Shown: positions 40,195 through 51,419, counted from the stretch's first letter. The stretch is 64,000 nucleotides of DNA from Ophiura sarsii (GCA_035610835.1 CM069445.1:36718656-36782655), one strand, 5' to 3'. Notes: generated by a model from the sequence alone, not told the origin. Numbers and translations are program-made.

Positions 40195-40348
40195 GGATTG
40201 CTAACAGGAACACTAACCCCAACATATCTGAAGATGACTACAATCTGGCTGTCGTACTTTGTACTCGTATTTGAGATGCGGTTTAGCATTGAAGGATCAA
40301 CGATATTTATACTATAGACATAAAACTTGTACCATTTCATCTTTACAA
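40195..40348 (+). pseudogene. Degenerate copy C of CENPK exon 8
   Basis: CTAACCCCAACATATCTGAA through GAGATGCGGTTTAGCATTGA to CTTGTACCATTTCATCTTTA aligns with almost the whole of exon 8 at roughly 70-75 percent identity, with a one-base shift and a stop (TGA) at the LLLRCG position. Confidence 0.85.
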
Positions 40349-40596
40349 AACCACAGATGTGTGACCAGTCACGTTAAAAAGGACATGTTGTCGGCAAACA
40401 CAGTTTTGAAATAGAGGCCAATATATTTGGTGAAATATAAAGAAAATAATATAACAAAATATGCTTCTTCCAACCATATTTTGTTATTACCTTCAACATG
40501 GTATTATTTCAAAGCTAAAAATTTGCTCTTTCAAGTCACACAAATAACCCAGATTTGACTCGGGCCTCCAACATGTCCATTTTGACGTGACAGGTT

Positions 40597-41018
40597 ACAT
40601 ATCGTCAGCTTAATAGTAATTACCTAAGTCATATTTACTACTTTTGAGAATTTTTAAAAAACAATATCTAGTTTAGTCAGCTTAATAAAATAATTGCCTA
40701 AGTCATTTTTCATAACTTAGCAGATTCTTCTATCAATGCAATAACTTCATTTGTTGTGATGGTTCTACTGAAGCATTCTGCCCTACGGCTGGCCATGTTG
40801 GAAGTTTCAAACACACTGTTTGACTAAGGCAATAAAATAAATATGCCTAAGTCACATGCTTGACTTAGGCAATTATCCTTTTGATTTGGTAGCACACTTT
40901 AGAGTTGAATAATGATTAAAGCACTTGTGCTTCTAATGGTAAAGAGCTGATTTAGGCAAAAATCTCAAATTGGTCAACAAATGACATGGGCAATTATTTT
41001 ATTAAGCTGACGATATGT
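40597..41018. repeat. Foldback with ACATATCGTCAGCTTAATA arms
   Basis: The left end is inverted at 40998-41018, and GCCTAAGTCA / TGACTTAGGC motifs recur through the interior, including a direct duplicate of GTCAGCTTAATA at 40676. Non-coding. Confidence 0.8.
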
Positions 41019-42693
41019 GACGCATATCACGCTGTTGTCATAAGGTACATTTTGTCGACCATGCTTTTTTTTATAGATATAGCGCAAAATAGCTTGTTAA
41101 ATATAAAGAAAATAGAATGATATATTTTACCTGTTTAAAAATATTTATAACTTGTTTAATACCCGTCGTGAATGCCTATTATTTCTATATAGTTACCTTC
41201 TTTTTCACATATTTCCAAAAGTATTTTGAAAGCGTGTTTATTAATATTCTGTCAAGATGTTGTCAAAATCACACATTTTCCAAATGTAGATGAGATGCAC
41301 GATTTAATGTGATGTGTCATATATGGAATGTAACAAGTTACAAGGAAACACTGTCAAGCATTGTTGATTACAACATTCCAAAAGTTCACAAATTGTTTCA
41401 AAAATGTCAAAATTATTGAAGTTCATTACCGTATTTTGAATCACCATGAGAAATGCATTGAAAAAAGTACAAACATGCCTAGTATTGGTTCAGTAATCCT
41501 TGACATGGACTTTAAAATTTGAAAAAGGTTTTTGAAAAATCAGTTTGTTATAGCCGCGTGGAAAGTGTTAATATCGGCCATATTGAATATTAAATGTAAT
41601 TTTGTTTACATTGCTGGTTTCACTTGTTATTCAATGGAGTAACTCGGGATATAAATTCTAGGATATTGAAATAAAATTGTAAGAATAATAATGAGGCAAA
41701 ACAGTTGCATTACATTCAAATTGGAGAAATGTGGATGGAAGGTCAGTTGGTCAACTTTCCTCGACCTTTTATTTGTCCCATTTTCCCCTTAGTTTTATTC
41801 CAAAAAAAATAGTCATAAAATTAGCATCATTTTTACTGTAACAAAGATCATATTATAAAGGACATATAAATAACATCTTATTTTGGGAATAAGGTGACAT
41901 TCATTTGTTTAAATTTTCGCCTTATCGTCACTTTTTTTCGCCTAAACATCGTTTAAACAAAGGACGGAATAAACGTTATTGTTCTCTTTCGCCTTAACGT
42001 CACATATGGGTACATAACATTTTGATTACATTGTACTATACTTCAACAGTAACACGCCACTATCATCGCCATCTCAAGTATGGTCTTAGTATTAAAAAGT
42101 CCAGTTCTGTCATATGAAATGTTGTGTATATTCTGAAATAAACTGAATTAAATTATTTTACAAAAGTGGTATTTTATGTGTCATTTCATGTTTGGAAAAG
42201 GTTTAAGGAGGTGTGAATTTGAATTACACTGAGCCAAAAAAGAAACTTATAAAAAAAAAGAAACTTATAAAATTTTAACAGATCACCAAATAAAATTCTG
42301 TGCATGAAAATGTACCAAATTTGGATACAATATTACTGCCATTTATATTCAATAGCCAAAATTACTCAAAATTATTTTTGAAATGTGGGTCCAAAAAGTA
42401 AATTTTGTGATTTTCTCAAAATGTTTGGTCAAATATTGTGCAAAATGTTGATTCTCTGATCTATTTCCTTTCCAAAAATGTATACTTTTATATGCATTTG
42501 ATTAATAGTTCGATAATTACAGCCCTCGCAAAATTCAAAAAATCAAATCAAAAACTTCCTTGAGTCCCCCTTTAAATGATTGATTCCATGGATAAGAGTG
42601 TACTTAGACTTGATATATTTCCTGTGTATATAACTAACTGGATTGCAGTTGGGACTTTTCCCCAACCGATTGGCATTTGATTCCCCCGATCAC
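41019..42693. other. Intergenic DNA with old repeats
   Basis: No gene. 41140-41205 shares about 60 bases (GTTTAATACCCGTCGT, GCCTATTATTTCTAT) in inverse orientation with 26745-26805. 41370-41570 is repeat family B in plus orientation. 42225-42270 is a stray TAAACTGGG-type MITE end. The rest is AT-rich. Confidence 0.6.
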
Positions 42694-42701
42694 AGACCTC
42701 C

Positions 42702-42750
42702 TCCCCCCCCCCCCCCCCCCCCGCCCCCCCCCCCCCCCCAAAAAAAAAAA
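42702..42750. repeat. Poly-C tract followed by poly-A
   Basis: About 20 C, a G, about 17 C, then about 10 A. The complementary strand could form G-quadruplex or triplex structure. The glycine-rich ORF across it is an artefact. Confidence 0.85.
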
Positions 42751-43740
42751 CTTTCCCCAAAAAATAATTAATTAATTTAAAAAAAATTTAAAACAACCAT
42801 GTGGTTGGTCAGTTCACCCATTAAAAACCTGGTCATTCAAACTCTGTTTAAAAAATGAAAACAAAATTGTTTAAATATTTAAACAATTGTTTAACAAGTT
42901 AGTTTAAACAACCGGCTTGTTTTTAAAACGAGGAACTGAATGAATAAGCTACAGTAGACCATCCAAAGGCAATAAATGTGCTTTAAAAAAATGCATCACG
43001 GCATTTTTTGTTACAGCTCTACATCTAGGCTAAATTAAGTGCTCAAATAGTAAGGTTTCCAATGAAGGGGGGTGTCAAAAATATAAATCGATTTTTAGGC
43101 CATTTTCAGCATAAAAAGACCGTTTTTGGGCAAAAATCTAATTTTTGTGTTTTTTGGTGCAATTCATATCTTTGAACAATGTACTATCCACCAGTAATTA
43201 GTTTGACCTGATTTTTGGTTTTTTAAGGAATAATACATATTTAAAGCTGCTAAAATATAAAGAAAATAAAGGCACAAGGGAGTACAAAAGGGCACTTTTC
43301 TCAGTTTTATAGTTGTATTTGCCACTTATATTCGCTAGTTGCTTAATCTGTCAAGCGATGCTTGAATAAATCAGCAAACTAGTTTGACATGGTCTATGAC
43401 ATTTATATATAGTTTAATATCGACAAATATGGTAAAATTCAACATTAAAGGGGTATTCAAGGGTTATTTAACACGAAGGTATAGAATCACTATAGTGACT
43501 TACAGGTGTATTTAATGGAGTGTCTTCTGTGCACTCCCAGGACTCCCCCAAACCTACTTTTTGAACTTTTTTTCATGTTCCTTAAACATATTTAGGGTGT
43601 TACCGAATTTAATGTTAGTATGCTAAGGGTTATTCAAAATGGCCGCCAAAAGGGTCAAATTTCATAAAATGTATGATGACAGTATAGTTTTAACTATAGG
43701 ATGTATGTATAACTCACATCCAGCACGTTCGTATTGTTAA

Positions 43741-44207
43741 GGGTGCACACCACTATTACAGTCCAACACCCAGCTTCCGTCGATCGCGATCACGAATGTA
43801 GTTCCTAAATAACGGAAAGAATGGTGAATATTGACATGATATGTCACTCAAAATTATTGAATTTGGTCTATATTTATTCACTGAAGTGTACCTGAGATCA
43901 TTCGAATGAAAAGAGTATACATCTACTGTTTTATTTGAAAATATTGGCGGAGGGATACACATTGGTCACAACGGGCTACAAGGTCTAATTTCGTGTTAAA
44001 AAATACTACTCCGTATAAAGGGGGAAATACAGAAAAATGTAAACGGTCACCCCCATCTGAGTCTTTGACCCAGGTAAGATCTATGTGTGTTAATAAATAT
44101 TCCAAGATTTCATTAAATGAGTCGCAAGGTAACTCAAGATATTGCCGTTTTCCCGAGGCATCTTTCCCATAGAAACACACGTTAGCGCGTAATAGTGGTA
44201 TGCACCC
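43741..44207. repeat. TTAA-flanked MITE nested in the foldback arm
   Basis: GGGTGCACACCACTATTAC and, inverted, GTAATAGTGGTATGCACCC, with TTAA at 43737-43740 and 44208-44211. The opposite arm of the host element has a single GTTAA and no insertion here, giving the empty site. A minus-strand frame (44180-43923, 85 codons, starting MCFYGKDASGKRQY) fills the interior; unrecognised. Confidence 0.92.
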
Positions 44208-44589
44208 TTAAGATACTTTGAATCCAAGATGGCCGCCAAAATGGCCGCCTACAACATAGAAATTGCCAATAATAACAGCATATTTTGTATCATATTCATC
44301 AAATAATTTAAGGCTACCAGATGGACACCAATAACTAGCAATTAGTCAGAAGAAATTAGCAAGATGGCTACCAATATGGTCAAAAATAGCTGATTGAACC
44401 TTAAGTAGATAAGTTAGTGATTTCACGGAGATAATTATGGTGATAATTATGGGCTTCAAAACCCTACCTTATATTGAAATATCCAAAAGGATCATCAAGC
44501 AGTCTCATTCGCCACCAAGTATGCATAGGTAGTTGTATGAATTCATCAATGACCTTATTAATTAGATATCCTTTATATTACTTACTTAA

Positions 44590-45760
44590 TTGATTGGGGT
44601 CATTACAGTATCACTCGCGGTCTGTATAGATGACCACCTGGGGTAATTAAATGATCACTCGGGGTCCGGTCATTAAACGATCCGTTTGGATCATTAAATG
44701 GTCATTTTGGATCATAGAATGATCACCTGGGGTAAGTAAGCGACCGTCCGGGTCATGATATGATTGCTTGGGGTCATTACGCTATCACCTAGAGTTTTTA
44801 AATTATCAAATGGAGTAATGAAATGATCACTCAGGATCGCATTGGGTCATTAAACAATCACTTTGTGTCAATGGTCACCATGGGTTATCACATAATCACT
44901 TGGATCGAGTCAATAATGATCACTTGGGGTCATTAAATCATCTCCTGCTGTTATTAGATGACAGTTTGGGCGGCTTGAGTAATCAAATGATAGATTGGGG
45001 CCATTAGAATATCACTTGAGGTCATTAATGATCACTCAAGAGTCATTACATGATCCATTTGATTCATTACAAGCTCAGTAAATTGGGATCTCCTGGGGTT
45101 AAGCGACCATCCGGGTCATTAAATTATTGCTTGGTGTCATTAACCTATCGCATAGGGTTATTAAATGATCACCCGGGGTAATGAAATGATCACTCAGGAT
45201 CGCATTGGGTCATTAAACAATCACTTTGTGTCAACGGTCACCAAGGGTTATTAATTATCACTTGGATCGAGTCAATAAATAATCACTTGGAGTTATTAGA
45301 TGACAGTTTGGGCGGCTTGAGTAATCAAATGATGGATTGGGGCCATTAAAATATAACTTGGTGTCATTAATGATCACTTGGTGTCATTAATGATCACTCA
45401 AGAGTCTTTACACGATCCATGTTATAAATGACACGATCCATTTAAGTCATTACATGGTCAATTGGGGTCATTGAATGATCACCTTGGGTTATTAAGCGAC
45501 AATCCAGGTCATTAAATGATTGCTTGGTGTCATTAACCTATCCCCTAGGGTCATTATTTGATCACCCGGTGTAATCACTCAGGATCACTTGGAGTCATTA
45601 AACAATCCCTTTGTGTCAATGGTCACTTAGGTTTACTACAATATCACTTGGATCGAGTAAATAAATGGTCATAGGTGTGTGTTAGCTGACGTCTCGGGTC
45701 ATTAAATGGTGAGTTGGGGTCATTAAATGATCACACAGGGTTATTCAATGATTGACTTTT
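44590..45760. repeat. Diverged minisatellite rich in GGTCATTAAATGATCACTTG
   Basis: More than 40 imperfect units of about 20 bases built from GGGTCATTAA and ATGATCACTTG, with higher-order repeats of several hundred bases (for example around GGATCGCATTGGGTCATTAA at 44835 and 45200). Forms the core of the foldback element. Confidence 0.9.
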
Positions 45761-46950
45761 TCGGCGACCATCTTGGCCATTTTAAAATATTAAAAATATT
45801 ACATTTTATCATAGAAAAATACTGAATGCTGTTTCAATAGTTTTTGCGGTATAGGTATTACATACTATTTTCATAATGCAAAACACCTGTTTTAGGTCAT
45901 TTAACATCAGTTCTAACCATCTGGCAGTGATGTTAGAATGCGATAAATATTCAAAACTTTCACAGAGGTGAGTCGTTTATCTAAAAGCATTAGTTTAGCA
46001 GTTTAGAATATAGTATATGACGCAATATACGCTATTATAAGCTATTTTTACACTTAGGGCGGCCATTTTGGCAGCCATCTTGATTTAATATATGTTAACA
46101 AAGCAAAAGTACTGGATATGAGTTACTAGTGATCTAATACATACATACCATTGTTAAAAAGTATACTTTTATCATACATTTTGTTTGATATTATGTCCTT
46201 TATGAAAATGACCCCTTTGGCGCCCTTTTTGGACGCCATTTTGAATAACCCTAATAGCATATCAAAAATAGTTTAAGCATCACCCTGAATGGGCTTTAGG
46301 ACCATTAAAAGGAAGTTCAAAATGTTGGTTTGGGGAGTCTTGGGAGTGCACGGAAGACCCCAAGTAGATAGTACGCCTCTAATTCACTATATGATTATAT
46401 AAATATATATATACCATCGTCAAATAACCCTTGAATGCCCCTTTAATGATAAATTTCACCCGATTTGTCATCATGAAACTATCTATAAAGGTCATAGACC
46501 ATGTCAAACTAGTTTACTGATTTATTCAAGCATCGCGTGAGACGCGTGACAGATTAAGCAACTAGCGAATATAAGTAGGAAATAAAACGACAAAACTGAG
46601 AAAAGTGCCCTTTTGTTCTCCCGTGTGCCTTTATTTTCTTTATATTTTAGCAGCTTTAAATATGTATTATTCCTTAAAAAACCCCAAAAAATCAGGTCAA
46701 ACTAATTACTGGTGGATAGTACATTGTTCAAAGATATGAATTGCACCAAAAAACACAAAAATTAGATTTTTGCCCAAAAACGGTCTTTTATGCTGAAAAT
46801 GGCCTAAAAATCGATTTCTATTTTTGACACCCCCCTTCATTGGAAACCTTACTATTTGAGCACTTAATTTAGCCTAGATGTAGATCTGTAACAAAAAATG
46901 TCGTGATGCATTTTTTTAAAGCACATTTATTGCCTTTGGATGGTCTACTG

Positions 46951-47512
46951 CTAACCATGGTTGTTAAAAATCCGTTTGGATGGAACAAAATTCTGTACGG
47001 CACCCTCTGCTGCAGATACAATTAACCTCATGGAAACCATAAGGGCGCACAGCACTATAAATCACTCCTCGTTTTGTGTAATGGTAGTAAGTTCCGGCAA
47101 GAACAAAAAAAAACGATTTTGTGATTAATGGGGTCCTTTGGGAATCAGTTTGGCGTGTGGGTAGCATTTCATAATTAAAATGAAAGATAATCTCTTGTAG
47201 TTTGAACAGGATATTGCAAAATAATGATTTTAGATTGTACCGAAAATCTAATTGGAAAGGCGTTCACACTTATTGACGATTTTATGAAATTTGAATATTT
47301 GTTTGTTAGAATCAAGCATTCGAGACATTCCAAAAAGAGTTAAAGCACCCAAAATCGTGACTATTTTACATGTAATCCGCGGGCGGTTTATTTAGTACTG
47401 TGCCCCCATAACCTTTATACGAATAAAGTTAGTCCTACAACTGATTATTTTGACCATAATGGGTGTCACATGAAGCCACACATAGGGACAATGGTCATTT
47501 CCAATTAAACAC
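46951..47512. other. Intergenic DNA, nothing recognised
   Basis: AT-rich, no gene or clear repeat. Short ORFs here lack family resemblance. Confidence 0.5.
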
Positions 47513-48224
47513 AAAACAAAAAGAAAGCAACCTCTTTATCGAGACACCCTGTGTTTAATACCTTGGGCCCTAAATAAATTCAAAATATGGGGAAGAACAG
47601 AAATTTTCTCTCGCACATTTTGATATCTCATTTGTTACAATAGCACAAATATTGATGAAGCTATGTCTATTTGAATACGAAATGATGCAGTTTCAATTGT
47701 TGCACTTAGCCCTGAAAAGATCGTAAACAAACAGTAAATTTAAAGTGTACCACTTCCTTTTCTCCATGAAAAGAAGAAAAAAATCATAATCCGAACATCT
47801 CACTTCGTCAATTGTTTCCAACACCTGTAGGAGAAAGACACACACGATACTGATAGATTTGTGGTTAATTTTGACCATACTTTTTAATTTAATTTTTTGT
47901 TTTGATTAAACAAAGCCCCCCCCCCCCCCCCCCCCCCCCAACAACAACAAAAAACACCAAAAAACCTTGCTTTTTAATATCATCCTTATCATTTGCGTAT
48001 TTGAACTTATTCTTTATTTCATGGGTATATAGCAACAATGGAGTCTGCATCATTTTGTATTCAAATGGACACTGCTTCATCAATATTGGTGCTATAATTG
48101 TGACAAACGAGGTGTCAAAATGCGCAGGAGAAAATTCCAATTCTTGCCCATATTTTGAATTTATTTAGGGTTTTAGGAATTAAACACAGGGTGTCTCGAA
48201 AAAAGTGGTTACTTTCATTTTGTG
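47513..48224. repeat. Foldback element with about 200-bp arms
   Basis: AAACACAGGGTGTCTCGA occurs near both ends in opposite orientation, and the arms (47513-47715 and 48015-48224) align at about 80 percent. Both arms, read inward to outward, encode similar strings such as FEYKMMQ / FEYEMMQ. Contains a poly-C run of about 23 at 47917-47939. Confidence 0.8.
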
Positions 48225-48266
48225 CGGAGATTAGAAGAGTGATGAGGCGTATAATTGCGTAGGCCT

Positions 48267-48527
48267 ACTCTCTAAATGTAGAAAGAGTGGAAATTCACTC
48301 GAAAAGGAGAGAAGGGGGTGAAACGCAGGACCCGTTTTAGAGTGGAAATGTCCACTCTAAAATGAGCCTGTGAAAATTAATTTTTCACTCTCAATAGAAT
48401 GGAACATTGTCATATAAAATTCCCTTTCACTCCTTAGTCCTTATAGAGTGTTTTTCCACTCAAAAATGTATTGTCCTGCGTTTAACTCCTTGAAAGAGTG
48501 GAAAACCCGCTTTTACATTTAGAGAGT
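48267..48527. repeat. MITE inserted in histone unit 1
   Basis: ACTCTCTAAATGTA at the left is inverted as TACATTTAGAGAGT at the right, with repeated GAGTGGAAA / TTTCCACTC inside. Units 2 and 3 lack it: there GATGAGGCGTATTGCGTACA runs straight into GGGTGTTTTCGCG. Insertion is therefore specific to the first unit. Confidence 0.88.
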
Positions 48528-48944
48528 GGGTGTTTTCGCGCCATACGCTGCATATGATTAATGACGCAGTTTGACGACACAGCACAACGCGTATTTCGTA
48601 TTATGACGCTAACACACGTCACAGCAACCGTTTGCTTGGTCGGACAACAAACATTAACAATTTGTCGTTTTCTGGCTCAAAATCCATCTCCTGTAAGTTG
48701 CATTAAACCAATTCAAACATTTTACTTTGAGATAATTGTCACAATTTATTCTCTTCGTTATTCGTACCTTTAACTAAAGTTTACTCGCATTCCCCACTTT
48801 CCTATATTTAAAATATCAAGTTATAAAACATTTTGATGGCCCATGACCATTTCAAAACCTTGATTGAATATCAAAACGAAAGACAAATGTAGCATTAATA
48901 TTAGTTGCATCGTATAAATACAGAAACTTATCGTTTTTTGAACT

Positions 48945-49070
48945 CGTCGGCTCTCATTGGTTGGTTTTAGGATCCTTGACTTTAATGCTGAGCAGGAAAT
49001 CAACTCTCATTGGTCTGTTTTAGGATCCTAGGCTGAACATGTTTTGTTAAATCCTTATATAATTTTATGG
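48945..49070. promoter_or_regulatory. Orphan histone-type promoter cluster, unit 1
   Basis: Two ATTGG (CCAAT) boxes at 48956 and 49009 each pair with a GGATCC (48970, 49023), followed by TATATAA at 49056; a TATAAATA lies on the other side at 48913. The same CCAAT plus GGATCC plus TATA set precedes H1 and H2A. No histone frame lies on either side. Direction undetermined; perhaps the remains of a lost H3/H4 promoter. Confidence 0.65.
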
Positions 49071-49099
49071 AAAACGTTTCCTTGTTTGTAAAGGAAAAG

Positions 49100-50600
49100 G
49101 AGCATTTGTTTGTAAATATTTTTGTTTTGTATTGTCTTTGGTTTGTTTTTGTTTTGTGTTTGGATTGATTTTAAATTGTGTTGTATTTTTGCTCTGGTTT
49201 TATTTTGGTTTTTGTTTTGTTTTGTTTTTGTTTTTATCGGGTTTTTTGTCTATTGTTTTCCCAGCTTTGCGTTTTTCTTTTGGTTTGCTTTGATTTGTTT
49301 TAGGTTTATTTTAGTTTTTGTTGTTGTGTGTGTGTTGTTGTTGTGGTGGTGGTGTGGTGTTGGTGTGGTGGGGTGTTTTTTCTTCTTCTTTTTTTTTGGG
49401 GGGGGGGGGGAGATGCTTCGTTTTGATTTGTTGATGCTTTGTTTTGGTTTGCTTTTGTTTTGTTTGTTTGGGGGTTTGTTGGTGTGTTTTTTTGCTTTGC
49501 TTTATTTCGTTGATGGTTTGTTTTGCTTTGCTTTGTTTTGTTTGTTTGGGGGGTTGCTTTGCTTTGCTTTGTTTTGTTTTGAATTGTTATGTAGATGGTT
49601 CGTTTTGATTTCTTTTGTTTTGTTTTGTGGGTTTTTGCTGTTTTGTTTGGTCTTTTCGCTTCTCTTTTTGTTTAATTTTTAGTTTAAAAAAAAAAGATTC
49701 TTCAGGTTTTTGCTTTTGTTTCGTTTCGTTTTAGTTTTGTTTTGTTGATGGTTTGTTTTACTTTTCTTTGTTTTGTAGGTGGTTTGTTTTGCTTTATTTT
49801 AATTTATTTTGTTGCTGTTGTTGTTTTGTGTGATATTTTTTGGTTTTTGCTTTGTTGTTTTGTTCTGTTTTGTTGTTTTTATGGCTTTTTCCTTTTTACT
49901 TTGTTACGTTTTGTTTTGATTTGCTTTGTTTTTGATTTGCTGTTTTGTTTTTTCGCTTTGTTTGTGATTTGTTTCATTTTGTTTTTTATTGTTTTGGTTT
50001 TTCGGGTTTTTGATTTTGTCTCGTTTCGTTTTGTTTTGTTTTGTTGATGGTTTGTTTTGCTTTTCTTTGTTTCGTTTTGATTTTTGTAGATAGTTTGTTT
50101 TGCTTTGTTTTTGGTTTGTTTTGCTTATTTTAATTCATTTTGTTGCTGTTTTGTGTGTGCGTTTTGCTTTGATTTTATTTGTTTTGTTTTTGTTTTTGTT
50201 GGTTTTGCTTTTCTTTGTTTCGTTTTGTTTATTTTATTTTTGTTTTGTTTTGTTTTGTGGGGTTTTGCTTTGCTGTTTTGTTTTGTTTTGTGTTTTCGAC
50301 TTGTTTTGTTTTTCATTTGAATCGTTTCGTTTTGGGGTTTTGAGTGGCTTTTTTATGGTTTGTTTTTCTTTTGTTTCGTTTCGTTTTTGTTTTGTTTTTC
50401 TTTGTTTCGTTTGATTTTGTTTTGCAGATGGTTTGTTTTGCTTTGTTTTTGTTTGTTTTGCTTCATGTTAATTTATTTTATTGTTGTTTTGTCAGTTTTT
50501 ATTGCTTTGCTTTTTTTTAAATATTTAATTTGATTGTTTCCCTTCCTTTTGTAACTTGTTTTGTTAGTGTTTTTATTTTACGTTTTTGTTTTAACGGGTG
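49100..50600. repeat. T/G-rich (TTTTG) spacer, unit 1
   Basis: About 1.5 kb almost free of long A or C runs on the plus strand, made of irregular TTTTG, TTTGC and TTTCG motifs with a G12 run near 49400. All long Phe/Cys/Leu-rich ORFs here are artefacts of this composition. Repeated almost identically in units 2 and 3. Confidence 0.95.
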
Positions 50601-50723
50601 GGGGCGGTCGAATATTGAATTGAATGTTTAAATTCATGATTAATGCACACTGTCGCAATTTATTTAATCAGAATCACACGATGTTTCTGACATTAAGACA
50701 TTTTTCTCTATTGCAAATTTGGT

Positions 50724-50739
50724 GGCTCTGAAAAGAGCC
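50724..50739 (-). terminator. Histone 3' stem-loop of H1, unit 1
   Basis: On the minus strand GGCTCTTTTCAGAGCC, the canonical replication-dependent histone mRNA end, lies 12 bases after the shifted stop. Purine-rich AATAGAGAAAAATG follows as the U7-binding element. Confidence 0.95.
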
Positions 50740-50750
50740 GTTTGGGTGTT

Positions 50751-51419
50751 TTATTCACTGGGTAATCTATTTCCTCTTGGGAGCCTTCTTAGCTGCTTTC
50801 TTTGGCGATCTCCTTTTAGGCTTGGCTGCTCTCTTTGCTTTCTTTGGTGTAGCTCTCTTCGTTTTGGGGCAGCCTTCTTCTTTGGGGCAGCCTTCTTCTT
50901 TGGGGCAGCCTTCCTCTTGGGCTTAGCGGTTTTCTTCGGCGTCGTCCTTTTTCTCGCCTTGGCCTTGTTCTTTCTGGCAGCTCGTTTAGCCTTTGCCGCT
51001 GCTGCTCTCTTCGCCTTTGCTGCGACTCGTCTTGCTTTTGCTGCAGCTCTCTTTGCCCTTCTTCTCGCCACAGCTGCCGCTCTACGTTGTGCTGCCGCAG
51101 CTCTTCGTGCCCGTGCCTTTTCTGGATCTACTCTCCTGGCACCGAGACGGAATGACCCGCTTGCTCCTTGTCCTTTGACTTGCACAAGACTGCCCTTGGC
51201 TACTCCAGTACGGATGGCATTTCTGATGTGAGTATTCGTTCTGCTCATGTCGCATTTGTAATTAGCAGCGATATACTTCTTAATTGCTGCGAGAGAAGAG
51301 CCGCGCCTTTCCTTCAAAGCTGCAATAGCAGCTTGCACCATAACAGACGACGACGGATGAGCCCTCGGTTTAGCAACTCTCCTAGCCTTCTTTGTTGGGG
51401 ATTTCCTCGGAGAACCCAT
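50751..51419 (-). CDS. Sperm-type histone H1, unit 1, frameshifted C-tail
   Basis: Linker histone. MGSPRKSPTKKARR supplies SP-basic motifs typical of echinoderm sperm H1. The globular winged-helix domain runs about residues 22-95 (VMVQAAIAALKERRGSSLAA, then IRTGVAKGSLVQVKGQGASG). The tail is rich in Ala, Arg and Lys. Compared with units 2 and 3, one G is missing in the G run at 50866-50869. The last about 35 residues are therefore read in another frame, ending NRLPSE after 222 aa instead of APKRK after 217. The conserved frame's stop would be at 50767. TATA (51496) and GGATCC (51512) lie upstream. Function with the altered tail is uncertain, and a base-call error in a homopolymer is possible. 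Confidence 0.92.
   Translation of the reverse strand: MGSPRKSPTKKARRVAKPRAHPSSSVMVQAAIAALKERRGSSLAAIKKYIAANYKCDMSRTNTHIRNAIRTGVAKGSLVQVKGQGASGSFRLGARRVDPEKARARRAAAAQRRAAAVARRRAKRAAAKARRVAAKAKRAAAAKAKRAARKNKAKARKRTTPKKTAKPKRKAAPKKKAAPKKKAAPKRRELHQRKQREQPSLKGDRQRKQLRRLPRGNRLPSE

Larger units (their letters stand above)
42952..46950. mobile_element. 4.0-kb foldback element with kilobase arms
   Basis: CAGTAGACCATCCAAAGGCA at 42952 is inverted at the right end (46931-46950). The arms align continuously to about 43740 and, after skipping a nested MITE, on toward 44290; the right arm starts near 45890. CTA lies directly outside both ends, a possible 3-bp target duplication. The centre is a minisatellite. 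No transposase was seen. Non-autonomous foldback transposon; superfamily unassigned. Confidence 0.88.

Noticed and set aside
49122..49682. Long Phe/Cys/Leu-rich frames in the T/G-rich spacers (also at 54338, 59767, 63281 and others)
   Set aside because: They are translations of TTTTG-type sequence, present in several frames at once, with no family resemblance or start context.
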